Below are positions 45,750 to 56,444 of a DNA stretch of 64,000 nucleotides, piece by piece. A program made the translations under genes and the position numbers. The stretch's first letter is position 1; the number at the start of each line of letters is the position of its first letter. Below the pieces are notes generated by a model, which saw only the letters and a program-made list of their open reading frames with translations, had not been told where the DNA came from and did not search any database. This DNA is from Xenoacremonium recifei. Taxonomy: Eukaryota > Ascomycota > Sordariomycetes > Hypocreales > Nectriaceae. The DNA lies in contig WOFQ01000013.1 in assembly GCA_012184525.1 (NCBI GenBank), forward strand, positions 620,001-684,000. The letters are read 5' to 3'.

Positions 45750-48071
45750 TCACATGCCCACCGTCAAGTCCATTGGCTCACCGTCCAACGACCCGTCCAA
45801 ATCGTGCACATCGCGCTCCTCCTCCATCATGTCGATCAGACTATCGAGGTTCTGATCCAGACTCTCGCCGTCCTTGGGGTCGAGGCAGCGCTTCAGCAGG
45901 CGGCGGTACTTCTCGATCTTGTCGCCCGTGCCGACCATGCTCAGCGCGTCGACGTACTCGGTCTCCGCGGTGCGCTGCTCGGTTAGCAGGGCGCTGAGGC
46001 GGTGCGCGAGTGCCAGGCGGTCCTCGTATGATTCCTCTGCGACGACGCCGTCGCCGTTGATGCGGCTGAGCTCGCCGTCGACGGCCTGCTGCACGTGCAG
46101 GCGGTTCTGGTGCGTGATGAGGGTGAGGACCTGGTGCTTGGCTAGTCCGGCCTCGCTGAGCACCTTGCTCGCTTGCTCATCGGGCTCGAGCTGCGACTCG
46201 ACTTCGGCGATCTGCTGACGCACCGTGTTGAGCTCCGACTGCGTGTTGGCGAGGATGCGCCGCGCCTCTGCTTCGGCCACGTCCTTCTCGTTCCACTCAT
46301 CCTCGTAGCTCTTAGCTAGATCCTGGAATTTCTCCATGATGATGGGTGAGATCCTCGTGTGCATCGTAGTCGCCGCGTTGGATTGGAACGACGCGTGCGG
46401 TTTTCGTGCTGGTGGCTTATCTGACAGGGCGTCGCGGAATGCCGTGTGCCGTTGGGAGTCAGGGGCAAAGGGTGAAGACGACCTCTGGGGACCACGCTCC
46501 TTCTTGGAGGCATTGAGTTCCATGATTAAGTCCTCTGCCCTAATACCCTCATTGTTTGATATATCTGTGGAAGCGTTGCGCCCCAATAATGCTCGGATAC
46601 ACTTTCTAGCATTTCGTTGCGCTGCGAGATGTAAAGCGGTGTTCCCCTCATTATCTTGAACGTCAAGTAATTGCTGGAAAGCGCTTGGATCCAGCGTCTC
46701 TTGCAGCTTATTCAGGATATTGTCCAGATAGTAGCGTGAGCAAGGTGAGCTGAACACGCGCCCATTCTTCATAACGGCAGCATGATGAATAACGGTACAC
46801 CCTGCCTTATCTCGGGCGTCAAACGTATCAAATAGCTCCTTCATAATTGTAGGAAACGTCTGCTTTTCGTAGCAATTCGTGAAGTTGACGGACCGCATGA
46901 AAGGCGTTTCACCACGAATGTTTCGCACGAGAGTAGTCGCATTGAACCGCTTAAGCTGTTTAACAACGTCAACGTCACCCATAGCTGATGCCCAATGAAG
47001 GGCTGTGTGATCCTCGGCATCAATGGGCCAATTCGGTTGGAAGTTCGCAGGAGGGTCTGGTTTGATGGCGGGTTGCTCCGTCTTAGAGAGCAAGAAGTAA
47101 TCCAGAAGCTCATCACCGTACATTGCGTGATGTAGCTCTGTCAGATCTTGTACCCTTTCTTGCCTTTCATCTCTCTTGCGTTTCCTTTGAACATTTGATG
47201 CTTGTGACATATCAAAATGGTCGTCTTCGGCCATGTAAGACGCCGAAGCTACCGTAAGGTTATCGGGGGTATCATCCTCGACCATCATCGTCTCGGTTTG
47301 ATCGAAGTCGTCGTGGACGGGGGGTGGTGGTGGTGGTGGTGGATCTGTCGGGGGTGAGAAATGGTCCTGTGAAAGGGGTTTGATTGACGTACTGTTCCAT
47401 TTTGGAAGAGGAGGTCGAGATTTGGGAGCTTTTGGTTTACTGGTATGCCGGGGCGCAGGTGGTGGGCTCTGGTTTCCTGGCACGAATTCAAAGATCGGCC
47501 GTAGACGATCGTATACGCTGTGACGTTGGGCCAATGCCTCTCCGCTGGCAAGAGGAATCCAAGTGCCTGATGACGATGGTTAGCATGACAGCACTGGTCC
47601 ATTGCGAGAGGGTACTGACCCTGATATTTTCCATATCCACCCTGAATCTTCTCGTGAACATCTTTCTGAACATCTCGCTCAAGAATCCTTGTTCGAGCCG
47701 GTTTATCAAAGCCGGCAGCTTTGAGGATATGAGTCGCATTGATCCAGTCGTCTTGCCGCCTTCGCATCACATGCTCCTTCAAGTCTGCGCCGAACTGGAA
47801 CTCATAAACAGGAATCTGCAAGCACAATGGTCAGCCCTTGGTCTTGGAGAGAGGTGAGGTTCCTAGTGGGGCAGATTTTGGAGGGAAAAGCCATTGATAT
47901 ATGAAGCATCATCAAGTCTAATTGCCCGACCCTGGTGTTTTGGACGGGCTCTCAAGAAGATACAACATGGCATAACCCTCAACGAAAATGTCTTCAAGAA
48001 CTTACTCCGCTGTAAGTGGCACTGTAGATGCCAGGGCCAGTTGGCGCTGGGGCTGCGTTGGCCTTCACCAT
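45750..48071 (-). CDS. mbp1: Mbp1/Res-type APSES cell-cycle transcription factor
   Basis: Three exons, complement of 45750-47566, 47620-47815 and 48006-48071; 692 residues. Exon 1 gives MVKANAAPAPTGPGIYSATYSG; exon 2 begins IPVYEFQFGADLKEHVMRRR. The KilA-N/APSES DNA-binding domain covers about residues 20-110 (RRQDDWINATHILKAAGF, GGYGKYQGTWIPL spanning the exon 2/3 join). A disordered proline-rich region follows (PPTDPPPPPPPPVHDD). Ankyrin repeats come next (HTALHWASAMGDVDVVKQL, GNTALHLAAQRNARKCIRALL), then a coiled coil and a short C terminus. This is the architecture of the MBF DNA-binding subunit, which with a Swi6/Cdc10 partner activates G1/S genes through MCB (ACGCGT) sites in the nucleus. 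The introns have GTAAGT and GTCAGT donors. The gene is divergent from arp1; an MCB-like site lies in the shared promoter. Confidence 0.93.
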
Positions 48072-48739
48072 GTCGGCGCTTAGGGTCAGAAGCAGATGAT
48101 GCTGGAAACCATGAAGAGGAGGTTCAACGGAAGGGAGGACAGACAGAGCACACGGGGATGCGATCGAAAGGCGTAGAGACGTATATGAAGCAATCGGGCA
48201 GGGGTCGTGATACTCAGCGATGCGTCGGCGCGCAGGCGATTCCGTTCGATTCGGTATTCGAGGTTCGTCACGAGGCTGCAGGATCCATGGAGAAACGAAC
48301 TCACGTCGGTGACGCGGTTCACGGTCGACGAGACGCGCCTCCACGCGAAGCACTTTAACTCGTTCGTGCCTGAGGCGCTAACGAATTTCAAGGTCACGTG
48401 ACGCACTTTGACGCCTCCTGAGCCACGCCGGTGGTCAACGCGTTTCGAGGGTCGGAGCTCCCTTGGGAATACCGAGGAGAACAAAGAACTCTTTGACGGC
48501 CGCCGAAAACGATCCCGAATGAAAGAACCGACGAGATATAATATCCTTCTCCCCCGTCTCTGCTGATACATGCCGGAAACACCTCACGAACTGGAGATTC
48601 CGAGCTTCGAAAGCTGCCAGCATAGCTCAAAGACAGTGTCTCCTCGGCGGTGCAGACCCGGACGATTGAGACAGCCGACCGACTCTTTGGAGCAAGGGAA
48701 ACACATCACTAGGCGCTTGATTCGATAGCCCCCGCGACC
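48072..48739. promoter_or_regulatory. Divergent mbp1/arp1 promoter
   Basis: 668 bp between the two ATGs. The perfect 10-bp palindrome GTCACGTGAC is at 48393-48402, an E-box/CDEI-type site for bHLH factors. ACGCGT, the core of the MCB element bound by MBF, is at 48438-48443. No clear TATA box is visible. Both sites are seen directly; their function is inference. Confidence 0.5.
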
Positions 48740-50045
48740 ATGGCCGATACGCTACATAATGCGCCGATAGTCCTCGATAACGGCTCTGGCACAATCCGAG
48801 CTGGATTCGCTGGCGACGACCTACCCAAGTGCTTCTTCCCCTCATGGGTTGGCCGACCAAAGCACCTCCGAGTGCTGGCGGGAGCTCTCGAGGGCGAGGT
48901 GTTCATTGGGCAGAAGGCAGCAGAACTACGCGGACTCTTGAAGATCCGGTACCCCCTAGAGCACGGCATTGTCACGGATTGGGACGATATGGAGCGCATC
49001 TGGCAGTACGTCTACGGCGAGGGGCTGAAGACGCTGAGCGAAGAGGTAGGTTTCGGCTGGCCGCAGGCTCTTTGTTCTCGAGGACTGACAGTGTGCAGCA
49101 CCCGGTGTTGTTGACGGAGCCGCCCCTGAATCCTCGAAGTAACCGCGACACCGCCGCCCAGATTCTCTTTGAGACATTCAACGTCCCCGCGCTACACACA
49201 TCCATCCAAGCCGTTCTATCATTATACGCCAGCGGGCGCACTACCGGTATTGTCCTCGACTCTGGCGATGGAGTCTCGCACGCCGTCCCCGTGTACGAGG
49301 GTTTCGCGATGCCCAGTAGCATCCGCCGAATCGATGTCGCCGGCCGAGACGTTACGGAGTATTTGCAGACGCTCCTTCGAAAGAGCGGATATGTGTTCCA
49401 CACGAGCGCTGAGAAGGAGGTCGTCAGGTTGATTAAAGAGAGTGTGTCGTATGTGGCGCACGATCCTAAGAAAGAAGAGCGGGAATGGGTAGGCGTCAAG
49501 CCCAACGAGAGCAAGTTTGCGGAATATGTACTTCCTGACGGCCGCAAGCTCAAGGTAAGAGCCCTCAAGCTCGGAAAAATACTCCAGAAATATTCATTGA
49601 CATATTGTTTCAGGTTGGTGCAGAGCGTTTCAGAGCGCCCGAGATCCTCTTCGACCCCGAACTCATCGGCCTCGAGTACCCCGGCGTGCACCAAATCGTC
49701 GTCGACGCCATCAACCGAACCGACCTGGACCTGCGCAAGTCCCTCTACAGCAACATTGTGTTGTCGGGTGGCAGCACCCTGACCAAGGGCTTCGGTGACC
49801 GTCTGCTGTCAGAGCTGCAGCGCCTAGCCGTCAAGGACATGCGGATAAAGATCTTTGCGCCGCCAGAGCGCAAGTACTCGACCTGGATCGGTGGCAGTAT
49901 TCTGGCGGGGTTGAGTACTTTCCGAAAAGTATGTAGCTTGAAGCTGGTGATGCGGTTGTGCAGAGTGCTGACTTGATTCTAGATGTGGGTGAGCATTGAT
50001 GACTGGCACGAGAACCCTGACATCATCCACACCAAGTTCACCTGA
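48740..50045 (+). CDS. arp1: Actin-related protein Arp1 (centractin), dynactin filament subunit
   Basis: Four exons, 48740-49045, 49099-49554, 49614-49928 and 49983-50045; 379 residues, the normal Arp1 length. All introns are phase 0. Actin-fold nucleotide-binding motifs are intact: VLDNGSGTIRAGFAGDD (phosphate loop 1), GIVLDSGDGVSHAVPVYEG (phosphate loop 2) and NIVLSGGSTLTKGFG (adenosine region). The C terminus is STFRKMWVSIDDWHENPDIIHTKF. FPSWVGRPKHLRVLAG replaces actin's equivalent loop in the Arp1 manner. Arp1 forms the short filament at the base of dynactin, the dynein cofactor for nuclear migration and vesicle transport; the Neurospora equivalent is ro-4. It is divergent from mbp1 and convergent with the DUF3602 gene. 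Confidence 0.95.
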
Positions 50046-51076
50046 TCTTGCTCTATCAACCGAACCTAGCGTTCTCTACGATTCCAACGACAAATCATGC
50101 TCTCCAGACCAACACTCACAGCCACTCCTACTGCCCCAACGCCGTCAAACCCAATTCTCCCCCCCGCGACATTCCAGCCCCTGGGCTCGAGCATGACCCA
50201 CCACCACCATCTAGGGCGCCAGTGCTTCACCACCTACCACCTGCAGAGGCGCTCCCTTTCTTCCTATGACCGAAACTGTATTCACAAAGGGCTGCGTTGG
50301 CAAGGAGAAGACGGAAACTACCGACCGAAGCGGGCTGTGCGCGACGGTGGAGGAAGCACGCTATCTAGCAATGTAGTAGGCCTTTGTCGAGAAAGCCGAA
50401 AGCCTAATGATACCCTCATGTGTTGATACTCTATGCAAGATTTGTGACTCTGGATATCGAAAGTAAACGAGCAAACTGTGGCTCATGAGCATGGTAGCTT
50501 TAAAGTGTGGCAATTTCGCCTCTTTAGGTATTAGAATGATGTGTCAAGCAGATGGGAGGGACGGGTTATCGATGATCTGGCCGATCTCCTGCGACCACCA
50601 GGGCCATTTTCAACCCAATCCCCCTCAACCCCATGTCAGATTGCGAACAACTTTGCCATGAAGAATTATCTAGATCTATTCGAGTTTAAGCTTCATTTAT
50701 AGCACAAGTCGGATCACACGAGAATCGCATCAGGAACAGCATAGTGGTGTGTAGGGCGTACGACTCCTCGTCGCAGCCACCAAAAAACATTATCAATTCA
50801 TTTCGTGTCTCTCATAATTAAGAAGAAAATATCCCAACTTTTTTCACTTATTTTTCCCAGCTCGTGTCGCTTAACTTCGGGGGTATATGTCGTTCACCAG
50901 AAACAAACGCCGCGCCATGATCCGACGTCTCGTCGGCAGGACTCCAATGTCCCATTTCATTTGCTTTGCTCTGAGGTCCCCGCTTTCCTTATGATGATAA
51001 TCAAAAACGCCGTGTCGCTTTACTCAAACAAAAGAGTGGTGGTCGTGGAGTGTTGTTGTTGTTGTTGTTGTTGCTG
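50046..51076. other. Convergent intergenic, arp1 and DUF3602 3' regions
   Basis: About 1 kb between the stops of arp1 and the DUF3602 gene. The left part is mostly arp1 3' UTR. Immediately next to the DUF3602 stop lies a (TTG)7 run at 51053-51073, which on the minus strand is (CAA)7. No gene seen. Confidence 0.5.
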
Positions 51077-51490
51077 TCATGAGCGGTGGAAGGTTCCGCT
51101 GACGCGCGACCACAGCTTGCCCTTGGAGCTGATGGAGCTGCTGGAGCTGTGGGAGCTGACACTCGAGGAGGCATCGCTGCCCTTGCGGTGGAAGACGTTG
51201 CCTGCGCCGCCGATGCCACAGTGGCCGACGTTGGTCATGTCGCGGGCAGCGGCGCGGTCGTACTCCTCGTCCAAGCACAGAGCAGGTCGCTCGCTGGCCT
51301 CATGGGCGTTGCCGGCGCCGCCGATACCGCTGAAGAAGCGTCGTGATGGGGTGACGGTGTTGGCGGCGTGTGAAGTCGACTTGCTGAGGGTGGGCTTGGA
51401 GGTGCGGGTGAAGTTGCCGGCACCACCACGGCCGGAGCGGACGTAGGTGGTGGTGGAGGGTGCGGTTTCAGTGACGATGTAGTTGGGCAT
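51077..51490 (-). CDS. DUF3602-family small protein
   Basis: An intronless 137-residue frame. It has three GxGGAGN motifs, GRGGAGNF, GIGGAGNAHEA and GIGGAGNVFHR, the hallmark of fungal DUF3602 (PF12223) proteins, followed by a serine-rich tail ending GTFHRS. The protein is hydrophilic with no signal or membrane segment. Members are common in ascomycetes, and some are reported as stress- or development-induced; the molecular role is unknown. The frame stops at TGA; the next codons in frame are CAG and seven CAA (see findings). Convergent with arp1. Confidence 0.85.
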   Translation of the reverse strand: MPNYIVTETAPSTTTYVRSGRGGAGNFTRTSKPTLSKSTSHAANTVTPSRRFFSGIGGAGNAHEASERPALCLDEEYDRAAARDMTNVGHCGIGGAGNVFHRKGSDASSSVSSHSSSSSISSKGKLWSRVSGTFHRS

Positions 51491-53215
51491 GGTGTCTGAA
51501 GTGTCCTGGAGGATGGACGGATGATTCAGGTTTGTGCTGGTGGGAGGAGAGAGAAAGATGGTTGTGGTGGTTGCGGGTGTGCGGGCGTATAAGTCAAGTC
51601 GAGAGCTTTGTGAGAGCTGTGACCAATTGGCTTCAACTATGCAACTCGTGAGGTAATGGTGGGATGCTCGGAAGCGAGTCTTGTATGTAATTGAAACTCT
51701 TGAATGGCTAGGAAATCTGTTCGAGTGTCCAACCGGGTGAGCTCGTGAGGGTAGTTATAGCAGAGACAGCTCGAGCGGCAGAGGCCAGGTCAGCCGACAG
51801 CCCTCGAAAGCTTTTTTTTCTTCCCTTCTCTCCACAACAATGACATCGTTTCTAGACCCATGGTCCCCCGCGTTTTAGGCTGTGCCGATTGTTGGATCCG
51901 TTGCAAGGGAATGGGTCCATTTCCATCACGTTCGCGAAGCTCAGACGTGCGATGCTGGGCAACGGAGTCTGGGCGCGAAGTCGATGAGAGCGAGGGCGAG
52001 AGGGGACAGTCAGGTGAGGCCGGGTATGTGCTTCTGGCACTGTGCCGGAGTGCGATTTGTGGGTGGGCGTCACCGTCTGCGCCGCACCGTGTGTCTGGTG
52101 CTTTTCATTGTCCACCGCTCAGGCCAGCTGTTGCGCTTTGCAGTTAACGGCAAATAGCATGCCTTGTGATCGGTCCTTGTTGCAAATGGCGCTGTGCGAA
52201 AGCTGTCACGCGGGCCTTTGGTTCCTGGATCCTGGATTGCTGGTATGTAATTCTTACCCCATAGAAACCGCAAGCGACTGAGCTAGCGACGGGCTGTGGC
52301 CAGTGTCACGATGGATTCGCCAGCAGAGCCAGGAATAGCCGGGTCCACAGGAGCAGAAGGTGCTGCTAGTTTTTCCCTGACAAATGCTGGCGGCGCCTGG
52401 TGATGTGCTCGATTCGCCCGATCGGTCATGGCCCTCGCCCCCTGAGGAGCTGCTGCACTCGCGGCGCTTCCCCTCACTCCGTGCGTGCTCTGACTCTGCC
52501 GTCTCGCTGGATGGACGGATGGTCCTCGTCGTCGTCGTCGTCTCGGGCTCGCGCAATTGCTCGCTGCCGTGTCGACTGATCAGGGCACGTGCCCCGCCAA
52601 TGCCGCCATCCCGAGGTCGGCCATTGACTGACTGTACATACCCGAGGTGTCCGGCCGATGGGAGGCGTCCTCGATCGGGGGCGTGAGACGAGACTCACAA
52701 TTGAAGATGGGAAACAGATGTCGAAAGGAAGCAGAAACGAAAAAGAAGGAATCGGGATCGAGAATTAAAGTATTCTGACAGCATCTGGGGACGGGAGCTC
52801 CCGTGGTGCTCCTTCTCTGCCGATATCTCTGATATCCAGCAGGAGCTTTGGGGGGTGTGCCTTCCCAGAATTACGTACAAAAGATAAGGTCCCGAGGCCA
52901 TCGCCAATGACGAGCCCCCTCTGGGCCTGCTGACTACCCCAAGTTTTGGTTGATGATAATGGAAATCTGACACTTCACAAAGCGATTATGCTTCTCTGTG
53001 CCTGGAGCCTTGTTTCTTGCCGTCCAGGTGACACTGCTGGCTCTTCAACAGGCTGTAACCCCATCTTCTGTTAGTCTTAGCCGTGGCGGACATCAGAGTC
53101 GAAATTTATGCCCCCATCATGAGCCCTTGTTAGTGAATGGAGATGTCAGTGATTGATCTCGTCGACTCCAAAGCAACGATTATTTCATCACGAAGCCTAA
53201 TCTTCATGTAGATCC

Positions 53216-53290
53216 CTGATTTCCATCTGGACTCCTAGATCTCGCCTTTATTTCTAATCCAGCTCTCTGATTTCGATCTGGATCCCTGGT
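53216..53290 (+). repeat. Two-copy 24-bp direct repeat
   Basis: 53216-53239 and 53267-53290 share CTGATTTC, then C or G, ATCTGGA, with similar flanks. Confidence 0.55.
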
Positions 53291-53357
53291 TCCAACCCAA
53301 ATACCAGACGTGACGGGGGGTCCTGTCTAGCAGGGGGTGCTCGTTACCCAAATCCTA

Positions 53358-53366
53358 TACGGAGTA
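53358..53366 (+). repeat. TACGGAGTA motif copy
   Basis: Exact copy, in the upstream region of the HMG-CoA reductase-like gene. Confidence 0.7.
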
Positions 53367-54286
53367 CACATAACCTCTTTCGCTCGTTGCTTTTGGTACA
53401 GCCCTCCGCTGCATGTACCGATTCTCATTGTTAGATGAACAGCTGTAACTCAGAACGTTGGAATTTTCAGTTTCCTAACTGCGGCTCTACTCTGCCCTAT
53501 TGGCGAATGTCGGTGAAGAGCCAGAGACTCTTCTCGGATAACATGGCACAACAAGCGTCGAAAAAGAAGGGTTCCATTGGATGATTTGGCCCGAAACACT
53601 TCCTAGGAGCGCACTATTTATTGTAGACTTCTAATCCTCTCATTCAGCTCAGAGCAGCCTTGGCTGTGCGTCAGGCCATTTCGAGGGTTTAATGTGGACT
53701 TCAGCAATCTAGACCTTCTTACTGGCCTTGCTAGGAGCTCAGCTTCGACGCGTCGCGGCCGTCCCACAGGACGAAATTTGTGAAAGATAACGGTTCAGCT
53801 GTCTTACTGAAAGAAAACTTGACCGTATTCGCAACGATTGCAGATGAGCCCGTTCAGTAACCAATGCGTTGTTGCTCACGATGTGTCTGCACGTGGGGCA
53901 ATCTGCGCGAAATCTAGGATTATCCTGACGCCTCCAAGCATATATCGCAACTTCAGCTGAGAGATAATGATACGGATATCAATCGCTGATGTTTCTAGAA
54001 CACTATTGGTGTTAGTTGCTTGGGGTTAAGACCGATTTGAATCAACGATAAGGAATGCTTGAGCTGAGATACGAGTTCCGGAACGGACAACGCAACTTGA
54101 CATTCGCGATTCGTTCACACAACCTCCGGCTTGTCCGCAAGTGATGTCCAAGATAGCACTCGCTACGAGGATAAGACGCTGTTGCAATATAGACTCTCTC
54201 GCAATGATTCTGACAGTGTCTTGCCCACGACTCTTCAACTCTTACCTCTTACCAACTCTCTCCTACCGCCGTGCACACTCTCGAGA

Positions 54287-55423
54287 ATGTCCTCGTCAGA
54301 TCGGGCCAAGAAGGTCCGGGAATCGCTCAAGTCATTCGATCTTGAACACACCCTCTCCGACGATGTCAACCACATCAAGATCGAAAACTGCATCGGCTTC
54401 GCCAAAGTCCCCATCGGCATAGCCGGCCCTCTACGCATCCATGGCCCCAACACGGACAGCACCTTTCTCGCCCCCTTGGCGACGTACGAACCAACCGTTG
54501 TGGCTAGCTGTTCTCGCGGCTGCAAAGCGTTTGGTGCGGAGGGAGTGCAGTTTGAGGTTTTGTCCGAGGGCATGAGCCGAGCGCCCGTGTTCGTGTTTGA
54601 CAGTCCCGGTGCGGCGGTTCGATTCGCAAGGGAGTTTCCCAGCATGGTGGATGAGTTTGGAGCGTGGGCATCGTTGACGGGTCGATTTGTGCGTCTTCAA
54701 CAGGCCAAGCCGCACATCATCGGGTCGCATGTCCATGTTTTCTGCCATTACCACTGTGGAGATGCCGTTGGCCAGAATATGGTGACAAAGGCTTCCAAGT
54801 ATGCATGCGATATGCTGCGAGAAACTTACGGGGACAGACTTGGCATTAAAGACTTCTTCGTCGAGGGTCAAATGTCATCCGACAAGAAACCCTCCTGGGG
54901 AAGCGTAAAGACTGCGCGAGGCGTTGAAGTGATGGCATGGGGAACTATAACAGATGAGCGATCGCAGAAGGTCTTTGGATGCACATCTTACCGTCTCTAC
55001 CACTTCTATACTACTAGTAAAGAGGGAGGGGTTAGGAACGGAATGTTTGGTTCCAACTATAATACCGCCAACATCATGGCCGCCCTCTTTATTTCCACAG
55101 GCCAAGACATAGCCAGCACTGGCGAATCTTCATGGACTCATCTCAGCATGAACTATAACCACGAAACCCGCGACTTGAGAGTTTCGCTTTACATTCCCTC
55201 ACTCCCAGTCGGAACCGTCGGCGGCGGTACTGGATACGCAACCCAAAAGGAGGCGTTGCGTCTGCTTCAGTGTGACGGCCCCGGCTTGAAAGGCCGCTTA
55301 GCTGGAGTCATTGCATCTTTTTCCATGGCTCTGGACGTGAGCACTGCTGCTGCAATTGCCAACGATACTTTCACTGCAAGCCATATGACTTTGGCTAGGG
55401 GTGAGCGGCAATCAAAATTGTGA
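54287..55423 (+). CDS. Soluble HMG-CoA reductase-like enzyme (catalytic domain only)
   Basis: An intronless frame of 378 residues. HMG-CoA reductase makes mevalonate from HMG-CoA with two NADPH. Motifs in order: ENCIGFAKVPIGIAGP (33-48), the catalytic Glu68 in LATYEPTVVAS, NADPH/lysine motif GDAVGQNMVTK with Lys168, DKKPSWGSV (199-207), catalytic Asp274 in STGQDIAS, VGTVGGGTGYATQ (308-320) and general acid His366 in TASHM. All four key residues are present, so it may be active. Unlike the standard fungal enzyme there is no sterol-sensing membrane domain: no ATG lies upstream in frame and the leader encodes no hydrophobic segments. The AMPK serine expected about six residues after the final His is absent. 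The start at 54287 fits the family. Isolated among core genes; possibly a paralogue or horizontally acquired. Confidence 0.85.
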   Translation: MSSSDRAKKVRESLKSFDLEHTLSDDVNHIKIENCIGFAKVPIGIAGPLRIHGPNTDSTFLAPLATYEPTVVASCSRGCKAFGAEGVQFEVLSEGMSRAPVFVFDSPGAAVRFAREFPSMVDEFGAWASLTGRFVRLQQAKPHIIGSHVHVFCHYHCGDAVGQNMVTKASKYACDMLRETYGDRLGIKDFFVEGQMSSDKKPSWGSVKTARGVEVMAWGTITDERSQKVFGCTSYRLYHFYTTSKEGGVRNGMFGSNYNTANIMAALFISTGQDIASTGESSWTHLSMNYNHETRDLRVSLYIPSLPVGTVGGGTGYATQKEALRLLQCDGPGLKGRLAGVIASFSMALDVSTAAAIANDTFTASHMTLARGERQSKL

Positions 55424-56444
55424 CCTGGGTACTGGATGTTTGAGTGTGGCCAGGTCGAAGTACGAAATGTGGAAAATGAGACTTTAGATAGATAGATACT
55501 CTCAGGTCAAGCTTCACAAAGCTCTCATTGACTTGCTTCACTTAGACTGATTTAGCTAAGATATACAGTAGAATGTTTATATAAAGGATCTTATTGACTC
55601 CATGCCCTTACGCTCTAAACAGAGTCTTCCCCTGTCGACGGTCTCAACTGGCGTGAGTATCGACAATGCTGCAGACTCTCTGAGCTTCTCCATAGCATGT
55701 CACTATTATAGCTATTTTTACCACGCCATCAGCTTCCTGAGGAAAATCCCAAATCCTTGAAGACATTCCGGGTCATAGCCAGTAATACGTTGCGAGAGAT
55801 CTGACTGGCGCGTTTAATAGACCATAATATGTCCTTTATTGAACATATTACTTAGATCCTTGGGTCTCTCGCGGTGTTGGTACCGAGGCTGGACCTACTG
55901 CGCTTTGAAACTGGGTCTGTTTCATAATAATGACAGTATTCTCATAAAAGCGACGGGCCTCTTGTCCGTAGTCGATAGAAAGATAAGAAACTCATAAATA
56001 TGTCTGTAATTAAAGGGTCAGCTGGGCAAATATAGCGTGTCCTACAAATACTTCGGAGGGTGGCCTGAAACTCTCCTGATTGCAACACTCAGAATGAAGA
56101 ATGCTTGATTACACATTTCTTTAGCTAGACTAATTTCTATGTAAGATCCCACAACAGTTCATTGCGACTGTGTGCACAGTCAAAGACATCTCCCAAGTTC
56201 AAGAAAACCAAACCAACGGCCGTCCAGGCCGAGTACATCCAATTCGCCAGTTTAACGCCTAGAAAGCAACCATCATTATTATCCTTCCATTTCTCGAAGG
56301 ATTGATCTCTAGATGAGAGTCCGGGCCCGAAAGACCCAGGAAACCATCATGCCGTTGTATGAACGGGTATCGTAATGCCGCAAATTCGCGCTTGGGCGTC
56401 CTCGAGGGAATTCATTCATCGTAGCGAGCCTGCACAGAACCAAT
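55424..56444. other. AT-rich convergent intergenic
   Basis: 1 kb between the HMG-CoA reductase-like stop and the GH76 stop. AT-rich throughout, with a short GATA-type run at about 55486-55497. No gene. Confidence 0.5.

Larger units (their letters stand above)
51491..54286. other. Divergent intergenic, DUF3602 and HMG-CoA reductase promoters
   Basis: 2.8 kb without a supported gene. Near the DUF3602 start the plus strand is purine-rich, so the leader is pyrimidine-rich in its own direction. Two related 24-bp segments (53216-53239 and 53267-53290, sharing CTGATTTC.ATCTGGA) sit 51 bp apart. A TACGGAGTA copy is at 53358. From about 53000 to 54280 the DNA is AT-richer. Confidence 0.4.

Noticed and set aside
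54131..54286. In-frame N-terminal extension of the HMG-CoA reductase-like gene.
   Set aside because: There is no ATG in this frame upstream of 54287 (the extension would begin at TTG) and no membrane segment; treated as leader.
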